A DNA stretch of 64,000 nucleotides from Arcuatula senhousia (taxonomy: Eukaryota; Mollusca; Bivalvia; Mytilida; Mytilidae): the NCBI GenBank assembly GCA_963971305.1, contig CAXARO010001760.1, positions 1-64,000 on the forward strand, given 5' to 3'. A model generated the notes under the pieces. The model was not told where the DNA came from. It was given only the letters and a program-made list of their open reading frames with translations, and did not search any database. The first letter of the stretch is position 1. Each line of letters begins with the position of its first letter. Position numbers and translations under genes: made by a program. Below, piece after piece: positions 50,501 through 60,600 of the stretch.

Positions 50501-52569
50501 AAAAATAAAAAAGTTGACTTTTGCCCCCCCTTTTTTTAAAAATTTGGAAATTTGCCATTTTTGACAAAAAAATGTTATTTTTGGATAAATACACCTTATT
50601 TCACCATAACTAAACCATATCTACCCTAAAAACCCTGAAAAAGTCTCATCTGCCCTCTTTTTTAAGGTCTTTCCCTTTCCAAGGGAAGACCTTATTGTAT
50701 TTCTTCTGATTATTATTATTATTATTATTATTATTTTCTTTCTTCCGCCGTTTCGCTAAATTTCAACTATGAGAAGTACGCGACATGTCGCAATGATACT
50801 TAGTATACTTTATCGGTCAATGTTTGTCGTTTCAGAAAAAACACTTGGGTACCGTACCCTTTCGCGTATAAGAGTTATGCCCCTTTTAGCTGTAAAGTTT
50901 GTTTATTCTTCTCCTCTTAACCCATAAAAGTTATCAAGTTCAATCCTTTTGAAATAGGAAGAGTAACTCCTGAAGTTGTGCCAATGATATTTTTTATACT
51001 GATATATTGACCAATTAAGGAGTTATTCCCCTTTAAACTTTGACTTTTTTACTATAAAATTCTAAAATCAACAAATCTTAAGATATTTCAATGAAACTTG
51101 GTATACAGGGTCAGTGACCCCTAAGGACCAAAATAAGGTCAAGGTCAAAGGTCAAGGTCATCATTTGGTGATTTGTGAAAAATTAACATTTTTTGATTGC
51201 GAAATAAGTCCAACAAGGAGAAACATTTTTCAGTACCCATTTTATTTTAAATAGTGTGTTTATGTTCCCTCTACCAAACACAGAAAAAAAATTGAAAAAA
51301 AGTGAAAAAATGTTGTCGCGACATGAATTTTTGTGATTTTTACACCGTATCACTGTATTTAGCCATGGTATGACCTTGAAGGTTTTTTCAAGGTCAAACC
51401 ACCTCACCTTTACTATTCCAACCTATTTCAGTCATTAAAAGTCACCAGATGTCAAAAATAAAAAAGTTGACTTTTGCCCCCCCTTTTTTTAAAAATTTGG
51501 AAATTTGCCATTTTTGACAAAAAAATGTTATTTTTGGATAAATACACCTTATTTCACCATAACTAAACCATATCTACCCTAAAAACCCTGAAAAAGTCTC
51601 ATCTGCCCTCTTTTTTAAGGTCTTTCCCTTTCCAAGGGAAGACCTTATTGTATTTCTTCTGATTATTATTATTATTATTATTATTATTTTCTTTCTTCCG
51701 CCGTTTCGCTAAATTTCAACTATGAGAAGTACGCGACATGTCGCAATGATACTTAGTATACTTTATCGGTCAATGTTTGTCGTTTCAGAAAAAACACTTG
51801 GGTACCGTACCCTTTCGCGTATAAGAGTTATGCCCCTTTTAGCTGTAAAGTTTGTTTATTCTTCTCCTCTTAACCCATAAAAGTTATCAAGTTCAATCCT
51901 TTTGAAATAGGAAGAGTAACTCCTGAAGTTGTGCCAATGATATTTTTTATACTGATATATTGACCAATTAAGGAGTTATTCCCCTTTAAACTTTGACTTT
52001 TTTACTATAAAATTCTAAAATCAACAAATCTTAAGATATTTCAATGAAACTTGGTATACAGGGTCAGTGACCCCTAAGGACCAAAATAAGGTCAAGGTCA
52101 AAGGTCAAGGTCATCATTTGGTGATTTGTGAAAAATTAACATTTTTTGATTGCGAAATAAGTCCAACAAGGAGAAACATTTTTCAGTACCCATTTTATTT
52201 TAAATAGTGTGTTTATGTTCCCTCTACCAAACACAGAAAAAAAATTGAAAAAAAGTGAAAAAATGTTGTCGCGACATGAATTTTTGTGATTTTTACACCG
52301 TATCACTGTATTTAGCCATGGTATGACCTTGAAGGTTTTTTCAAGGTCAAACCACCTCACCTTTACTATTCCAACCTATTTCAGTCATTAAAAGTCACCA
52401 GATGTCAAAAATAAAAAAGTTGACTTTTGCCCCCCCTTTTTTTAAAAATTTGGAAATTTGCCATTTTTGACAAAAAAATGTTATTTTTGGATAAATACAC
52501 CTTATTTCACCATAACTAAACCATATCTACCCTAAAAACCCTGAAAAAGTCTCATCTGCCCTCTTTTTT
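32557..52569 (+). repeat. Tandem array of family-A units, 953 bp x 21
   Basis: Heads fall every 953 bp from 32557 to 52570 without a change in phase, and the repeated frames translate identically. The units differ from the 931-bp type by nine ATT repeats instead of four, by CCGTTTCGCTAAATTTC after the ATT tract, and by scattered substitutions (for example GACATGAATTTTT for GACATGGATTTTT). The two arrays therefore amplified independently. Confidence 0.95.
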
Positions 52570-52967
52570 AAGGTCTTTCCCTTTCCAAGGGAAGACCTTA
52601 TTGTATTTCTTCTGATTATTATTATTATTATTATTATTATTTTCTTTCTTCCGCCGTTTCGCTAAATTTCAACTATGAGAAGTACGCGACATGTCGCAAT
52701 GATACTTAGTATACTTTATCGGTCAATGTTTGTCGTTTCAGAAAAAACACTTGGGTACCGTACCCTTTCGCGTATAAGAGTTATGCCCCTTTTAGCTGTA
52801 AAGTTTGTTTATTCTTCTCCTCTTAACCCATAAAAGTTATCAAGTTCAATCCTTTTGAAATAGGAAGAGTAACTCCTGAAGTTGTGCCAATGATATTTTT
52901 TATACTGATATATTGACCAATTAAGGAGTTATTCCCCTTTAAACTTTGACTTTTTTACTATAAAATT
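52570..52967 (+). repeat. Partial 953-type unit, broken at 52967
   Basis: Identical to the array up to TACTATAAAATT; from 52968 the sequence is unrelated. It lacks the AGGTCA cluster, which lies further on in the unit. Confidence 0.9.
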
Positions 52968-53400
52968 ACCCGGTTCCCAAAATTGCGCTTTTTGTTAAAA
53001 TAAGCAAAAGCCTATAAGGATACACTTTTTATTTTTTCTGAAAAAGACGGCCCTGTCTATCCTCTAACTTTCTATTACTTGTGCATAATGTTTTTTGTAG
53101 TTATATATTAACCACAACAAAATGTCGTCTCGTGATTGGCATTTTCATGTAAAAAGTATCACATAGCCTAATAGTTTGCACTGGTAGGAGGTAAACGAAA
53201 CTTCAAAACAAAGCTCTCAGTTTTCAATATCTCAATGGACATATTTGGTCTCACTTAAGCACGACATGGGTAGAAATAATTTTTTTAAACCCAACTTTTT
53301 TCTCATAAGTTATAAGCCATTAAATTTTTTATGTGTGTGAATGGATTTCTATAAATATAACTTTTTGCGGCAGTATATTGTCTCATCATCACTAATTCTC
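52968..53400. other. Unique 3' portion of the giant element, non-coding
   Basis: AT-rich, with no open frame of note and no similarity to the tandem units. It could be the genuine 3' body of family A or captured host DNA. Confidence 0.4.
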
Positions 53401-54211
53401 TACTTTATATTTAAAGAAGCAGAGGTACCAATGGGGTATCCGAATGTCAAAAGTCCGAAAGGGCAGAGACTAAACCAGTAAACACAAACAAGAACGGGAC
53501 AAAAACAGACAACACGTAAAACATGGAAACACAAAACAACTGAATATCAATCAACAACGCGAACTCCAGTCGAAACAAGAGTGAACTCAGGTGCTCCGGA
53601 AGAGTAAGCAGTTCCTGCCTGCTATAGCACACCCGTCGCGTTGCCAATAGTCCATTCAGCGTGTCAAATACAGTAAAAGAAGACAAAACAACACACTATG
53701 ACAAACCAACATCTGCACTCATCTGAGAGATCGAAATCCCATATTTGTCTATAAGTGCATGATGTCTTCCGTAAAATTTCTTGAGTGAAGACAGCAACCG
53801 AGGAGCAACATAACCCTGTGTGAGCAATTTTTGCGTCAGACGTGTCGCTCTGCTAAGGAAATCGATGTAAGTCCCGCACGCTCTGGAGTAACGAATCAAT
53901 TGAGATACGTAAACTCCATAAGCTGGAGCTGACGGAATATTGCTACACAAGAAGGGGAAGTTGACGATTGGAAAGTTGAAGTCATCACGTTTGTCATAGA
54001 GCCTTGTTGAAAGTCTTCCTTGAGAGTCAATTTCGAGATGTAGATCTAAATATGAAGCAGACTTCCTAGAATCCGTTGTGTCCTTTATCTCAAGCTCCTG
54101 TGGATATATGAGATGGAGAAAGTCACCAAATCGAGAATTGTTTAGTGAAAGGACATCATCAATATAACGGAATTTCTTAATGACGCATATGAAAGCTGAT
54201 AAATTTACTAA
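53401..54211 (-). pseudogene. Reverse-transcriptase fragment with YIDD box
   Basis: The minus strand is open from 54211 (in-frame stop at 54212-54214) to TAG at 53696-53698, 171 residues. The RT active-site box YIDDV is encoded at about 54152-54166, followed by SLNNSRFGDFLHLIYP, SASYLDLHLEID, DKRDDFNFPIVNFPF, CSNIPSAPAYGVYVSQL, RLTQKLLTQGYVAPRL and YGRHHALIDKYG. These are the C-terminal palm and thumb. The fingers and N-terminal palm are missing, so it is 5'-truncated but otherwise uninterrupted. The stretch 53401-53695 matches the 3' end of the copy at 4177-4438; the 79-codon frame there is probably non-functional. It lies antisense inside the 22-kb element, just before its tail. The RT class is not resolved. 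Confidence 0.85.
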
Positions 54212-54565
54212 CTATTCTTTTTTTTTGCATTTTTTTACTTTAAGAAATATTCAATTATTTTTTTCAAGTTTTACCTTTCCAATTTTGATAGCACCGTTTT
54301 TTTCAGTTAAACATGGAAATGTTATATTACTGAGCATTGGTTTTTGATTTGACAAGTTTTGATATTCATAAAACCAGTTTCTTGATCGATCAAAAATAGT
54401 TCCCACCGCATGTTTGAGTTTGATTCCTGTATTATGAAAATATATGTTAACGAACGCTATAAGGATAGTTCTATCAAAAACAAACGTTTTTTAACAAGCA
54501 CTTAACTGTTATATAGCGCCCCTGTATGGTTATGTAGCGTAAAACTCGAAAACAGCAAGACTTTA
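54212..54565. other. Non-coding stretch before the family-A tail
   Basis: AT-rich with no gene. It lies between the truncated RT and the tail, so its last part is probably native 3' sequence of the A element. Confidence 0.4.
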
Positions 54566-54613
54566 GGAAAGGGAAAGACCTTACAATTCTTCCAGAAGAA
54601 TTGTCATTTAATT
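54566..54613 (+). other. Family-A 3' tail (inverted repeat plus hairpin)
   Basis: GGAAAGGGAAAGACCTT (54566-54582) is the inverted copy of the head 5' arm. One base later comes a perfect 9-bp hairpin, CAATTCTTC/GAAGAATTG with loop CA (54584-54603), then TCATTTAATT. The layout is the same as in family B (13263-13307) and C (58830-58875). Confidence 0.85.
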
Positions 54614-57600
54614 ATTATTTTCTTTCTTCCGCCAAAAATCAACTTGTAGAAGTACGCGACATGTCGCAATGAAAGTTGGTATACTTTATCGGTCAAGGTT
54701 TGTCGTCTCAGAAAAAACACTTGGGTACCGTACCCTTTCGCGTATAAGAATTATCTCCCCTTTCACTGTAAAGTTTGTTGCTCTATCTCCTCCTAAGCCA
54801 TAACAGGTATCATATTCAATCCTTTTGAAACAGGTAGAGTAACTCTTGGTGTTGTGCCACATCTATTTTTTATTTTGATATATTCAATAATATAGGAGTT
54901 ATTCCCCTTGAAACTTTGACTTTTTTAGTATAAAATTATAAAATCAACAAATCTCAAGATATTTCAATGAAACTTGGTATACAGGGTCAGTGACCCCTAA
55001 GGACCAAAATAAGGTCAAGGTCAAAGGTCAAGGTCATCATTTGGTGATTTGTGAAAAAATAACATTTTTTGATTGCGAAATAAGTCCAATAAGGAGAAAC
55101 ATTTTTTCAGTACCCATTTTACTTTAAATAGTGTGTTTATGTTCCCTCTACCCAGCACAGAAAAAAAATTTGAAAAAAGTAAAAAAATGTTGTCGCGACA
55201 TGGATTTTTGTGATTTTTAGACCGTATCACTGTATTTAACCATGGTATGACCTTGAAGGTTTTTTCAAGGTCAAACCATCTTACATTCACTATTCCAACT
55301 TATTTCAGTCATTAAAAGTCACCAGATGTCAAAAATAAAAAAGTTGACTTTTGCCCCCCCTTTTTTTTGAAAATTTGGAAAATTGCCATTTTTGACCAAA
55401 AAATGTTATTTTTGGATAAATACAACTCATTTGACCATAATTAGATGATATCAACCCTAAAAGCACAGAAAAAGTCCAATCTGCCCTCTTTTTTAAGGTC
55501 TTTCCCTTTCCAAGGGAAGACCTTATTGTATTTCTTCTGATTATTATTATTTTCTTTCTTCCGCCAAAAATCAACTTGTAGAAGTACGCGACATGTCGCA
55601 ATGAAAGTTGGTATACTTTATCGGTCAAGGTTTGTCGTCTCAGAAAAAACACTTGGGTACCGTACCCTTTCGCGTATAAGAATTATCTCCCCTTTCACTG
55701 TAAAGTTTGTTGCTCTATCTCCTCCTAAGCCATAACAGGTATCATATTCAATCCTTTTGAAACAGGTAGAGTAACTCTTGGTGTTGTGCCACATCTATTT
55801 TTTATTTTGATATATTCAATAATATAGGAGTTATTCCCCTTGAAACTTTGACTTTTTTAGTATAAAATTATAAAATCAACAAATCTCAAGATATTTCAAT
55901 GAAACTTGGTATACAGGGTCAGTGACCCCTAAGGACCAAAATAAGGTCAAGGTCAAAGGTCAAGGTCATCATTTGGTGATTTGTGAAAAAATAACATTTT
56001 TTGATTGCGAAATAAGTCCAATAAGGAGAAACATTTTTCAGTACCCATTTTACTTTAAATAGTGTGTTTATGTTCCCTCTACCCAGCACAGAAAAAAAAT
56101 TTGAAAAAAGTAAAAAAATGTTGTCGCGACATGGATTTTTGTGATTTTTAGACCGTATCACTGTATTTAACCATGGTATGACCTTGAAGGTTTTTTCAAG
56201 GTCAAACCATCTTACATTCACTATTCCAACTTATTTCAGTCATTAAAAGTCACCAGATGTCAAAAATAAAAAAGTTGACTTTTGCCCCCCCTTTTTTTTG
56301 AAAATTTGGAAAATTGCCATTTTTGACCAAAAAATGTTATTTTTGGATAAATACAACTCATTTGACCATAATTAGATGATATCAACCCTAAAAGCACAGA
56401 AAAAGTCCAATCTGCCCTCTTTTTTAAGGTCTTTCCCTTTCCAAGGGAAGACCTTATTGTATTTCTTCTGATTATTATTATTTTCTTTCTTCCGCCAAAA
56501 ATCAACTTGTAGAAGTACGCGACATGTCGCAATGAAAGTTGGTATACTTTATCGGTCAAGGTTTGTCGTCTCAGAAAAAACACTTGGGTACCGTACCCTT
56601 TCGCGTATAAGAATTATCTCCCCTTTCACTGTAAAGTTTGTTGCTCTATCTCCTCCTAAGCCATAACAGGTATCATATTCAATCCTTTTGAAACAGGTAG
56701 AGTAACTCTTGGTGTTGTGCCACATCTATTTTTTATTTTGATATATTCAATAATATAGGAGTTATTCCCCTTGAAACTTTGACTTTTTTAGTATAAAATT
56801 ATAAAATCAACAAATCTCAAGATATTTCAATGAAACTTGGTATACAGGGTCAGTGACCCCTAAGGACCAAAATAAGGTCAAGGTCAAAGGTCAAGGTCAT
56901 CATTTGGTGATTTGTGAAAAAATAACATTTTTTGATTGCGAAATAAGTCCAATAAGGAGAAACATTTTTCAGTACCCATTTTACTTTAAATAGTGTGTTT
57001 ATGTTCCCTCTACCCAGCACAGAAAAAAAATTTGAAAAAAGTAAAAAAATGTTGTCGCGACATGGATTTTTGTGATTTTTAGACCGTATCACTGTATTTA
57101 ACCATGGTATGACCTTGAAGGTTTTTTCAAGGTCAAACCATCTTACATTCACTATTCCAACTTATTTCAGTCATTAAAAGTCACCAGATGTCAAAAATAA
57201 AAAAGTTGACTTTTGCCCCCCCTTTTTTTTGAAAATTTGGAAAATTGCCATTTTTGACCAAAAAATGTTATTTTTGGATAAATACAACTCATTTGACCAT
57301 AATTAGATGATATCAACCCTAAAAGCACAGAAAAAGTCCAATCTGCCCTCTTTTTTAAGGTCTTTCCCTTTCCAAGGGAAGACCTTATTGTATTTCTTCT
57401 GATTATTATTATTTTCTTTCTTCCGCCAAAAATCAACTTGTAGAAGTACGCGACATGTCGCAATGAAAGTTGGTATACTTTATCGGTCAAGGTTTGTCGT
57501 CTCAGAAAAAACACTTGGGTACCGTACCCTTTCGCGTATAAGAATTATCTCCCCTTTCACTGTAAAGTTTGTTGCTCTATCTCCTCCTAAGCCATAACAG

Positions 57601-60600
57601 GTATCATATTCAATCCTTTTGAAACAGGTAGAGTAACTCTTGGTGTTGTGCCACATCTATTTTTTATTTTGATATATTCAATAATATAGGAGTTATTCCC
57701 CTTGAAACTTTGACTTTTTTAGTATAAAATTATAAAATCAACAAATCTCAAGATATTTCAATGAAACTTGGTATACAGGGTCAGTGACCCCTAAGGACCA
57801 AAATAAGGTCAAGGTCAAAGGTCAAGGTCATCATTTGGTGATTTGTGAAAAAATAACATTTTTTGATTGCGAAATAAGTCCAATAAGGAGAAACATTTTT
57901 CAGTACCCATTTTACTTTAAATAGTGTGTTTATGTTCCCTCTACCCAGCACAGAAAAAAAATTTGAAAAAAGTAAAAAAATGTTGTCGCGACATGGATTT
58001 TTGTGATTTTTAGACCGTATCACTGTATTTAACCATGGTATGACCTTGAAGGTTTTTTCAAGGTCAAACCATCTTACATTCACTATTCCAACTTATTTCA
58101 GTCATTAAAAGTCACCAGATGTCAAAAATAAAAAAGTTGACTTTTGCCCCCCCTTTTTTTTGAAAATTTGGAAAATTGCCATTTTTGACCAAAAAATGTT
58201 ATTTTTGGATAAATACAACTCATTTGACCATAATTAGATGATATCAACCCTAAAAGCACAGAAAAAGTCCAATCTGCCCTCTTTTTTAAGGTCTTTCCCT
58301 TTCCAAGGGAAGACCTTATTGTATTTCTTCTGATTATTAAGTCCCCCAAACAAAGTTTGGGGACTTATTGTTTTTGCACCGTTTCTTATTATTATTATTC
58401 TTCTTCCGATTCTTCCGCTTAGTCGTGAACTTGTCCGGAGATCCTAGAAAAAAGGACTCAACATATCAAAATGAAACTTGGCAGGATGAAAGATTGCCAT
58501 GAAAGGAAGCCTTGTCAATAATTGGAATTTTCAAAATGGTCGCCGTTTCCATGGAAACAGGAAAATGGACTAAATATTGGACATTGCAATATCTCGGTAA
58601 CCTAGGTGCGCAGGGTTCTAAAATTTTGTAGGATGATAGAGCAAAACATTCTCTTTAATAATATGGAAAAAAATTTTGAAGCGATATTTACGGTTTTCGA
58701 GATATGAATAAAAATGTGATTTCAAGGGAGGTAATCGGGTCAAAATTTTCAAAGTGCTCCGATTTACATGAAAATTGATAATTAGGTTTTTTTTGACATG
58801 CTGAAGAGAATAGTGGCAAATACGGGTCGTTTGGGGGACTTTGTGACTTGCTTGCAATCACAGTTAATACTTGTTATTATTTTCTTTCTTCCGCCAAAAA
58901 TCAACTTGTAGAAGTACGCGACATGTCGCAATGAAAGTTGGTATACTTTATCGGTCAAGGTTTGTCGTCTCAGAAAAAACACTTGGGTACCGTACCCTTT
59001 CGCGTATAAGAATTATCTCCCCTTTCACTGTAAAGTTTGTTGCTCTATCTCCTCCTAAGCCATAACAGGTATCATATTCAATCCTTTTGAAACAGGTAGA
59101 GTAACTCTTGGTGTTGTGCCACATCTATTTTTTATTTTGATATATTCAATAATATAGGAGTTATTCCCCTTGAAACTTTGACTTTTTTAGTATAAAATTA
59201 TAAAATCAACAAATCTCAAGATATTTCAATGAAACTTGGTATACAGGGTCAGTGACCCCTAAGGACCAAAATAAGGTCAAGGTCAAAGGTCAAGGTCATC
59301 ATTTGGTGATTTGTGAAAAAATAACATTTTTTGATTGCGAAATAAGTCCAATAAGGAGAAACATTTTTCAGTACCCATTTTACTTTAAATAGTGTGTTTA
59401 TGTTCCCTCTACCCAGCACAGAAAAAAAATTTGAAAAAAGTAAAAAAATGTTGTCGCGACATGGATTTTTGTGATTTTTAGACCGTATCACTGTATTTAA
59501 CCATGGTATGACCTTGAAGGTTTTTTCAAGGTCAAACCATCTTACATTCACTATTCCAACTTATTTCAGTCATTAAAAGTCACCAGATGTCAAAAATAAA
59601 AAAGTTGACTTTTGCCCCCCCTTTTTTTTGAAAATTTGGAAAATTGCCATTTTTGACCAAAAAATGTTATTTTTGGATAAATACAACTCATTTGACCATA
59701 ATTAGATGATATCAACCCTAAAAGCACAGAAAAAGTCCAATCTGCCCTCTTTTTTAAGGTCTTTCCCTTTCCAAGGGAAGACCTTATTGTATTTCTTCTG
59801 ATTATTATTATTTTCTTTCTTCCGCCAAAAATCAACTTGTAGAAGTACGCGACATGTCGCAATGAAAGTTGGTATACTTTATCGGTCAAGGTTTGTCGTC
59901 TCAGAAAAAACACTTGGGTACCGTACCCTTTCGCGTATAAGAATTATCTCCCCTTTCACTGTAAAGTTTGTTGCTCTATCTCCTCCTAAGCCATAACAGG
60001 TATCATATTCAATCCTTTTGAAACAGGTAGAGTAACTCTTGGTGTTGTGCCACATCTATTTTTTATTTTGATATATTCAATAATATAGGAGTTATTCCCC
60101 TTGAAACTTTGACTTTTTTAGTATAAAATTATAAAATCAACAAATCTCAAGATATTTCAATGAAACTTGGTATACAGGGTCAGTGACCCCTAAGGACCAA
60201 AATAAGGTCAAGGTCAAAGGTCAAGGTCATCATTTGGTGATTTGTGAAAAAATAACATTTTTTGATTGCGAAATAAGTCCAATAAGGAGAAACATTTTTC
60301 AGTACCCATTTTACTTTAAATAGTGTGTTTATGTTCCCTCTACCCAGCACAGAAAAAAAATTTGAAAAAAGTAAAAAAATGTTGTCGCGACATGGATTTT
60401 TGTGATTTTTAGACCGTATCACTGTATTTAACCATGGTATGACCTTGAAGGTTTTTTCAAGGTCAAACCATCTTACATTCACTATTCCAACTTATTTCAG
60501 TCATTAAAAGTCACCAGATGTCAAAAATAAAAAAGTTGACTTTTGCCCCCCCTTTTTTTTGAAAATTTGGAAAATTGCCATTTTTGACCAAAAAATGTTA

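Larger units (their letters stand above)
32557..54613 (+). mobile_element. Complete giant family-A element (about 22 kb)
   Basis: The element starts with the A head at 32557-32586 and ends with the only family-A tail in the window (54566-54613). The inverted repeat is 17 bp: AAGGTCTTTCCCTTTCC in the head and GGAAAGGGAAAGACCTT in the tail. The interior is 21 complete 953-bp units, a partial unit broken at 52967, and 1.6 kb containing a reverse-transcriptase remnant. It sits in the ATT tract of a 931-bp unit. The 3' boundary is ambiguous by one ATT (54610 with a 3-bp duplication, or 54613 with none). No transposase gene is present. Confidence 0.85.
32506..55494 (+). mobile_element. 931-bp A unit split by the 22-kb insertion
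   Basis: The head at 32506 and its CTGATTATT spacer are on the left. The matching body (CCGCCAAAAATCAACTTG type) starts at 54614 and ends at 55494. The distance to the next head is 22,989 bp, which is 931 plus 22,058. One base of the excess is a single extra T at about 55102-55107, giving a net insertion of 22,057 bp. Confidence 0.9.

Noticed and set aside
32557..52569. Centromeric satellite
   Set aside because: A long homogeneous array could be centromeric, but it lies within one mobile element with defined ends, and nothing in the sequence points to centromere function.
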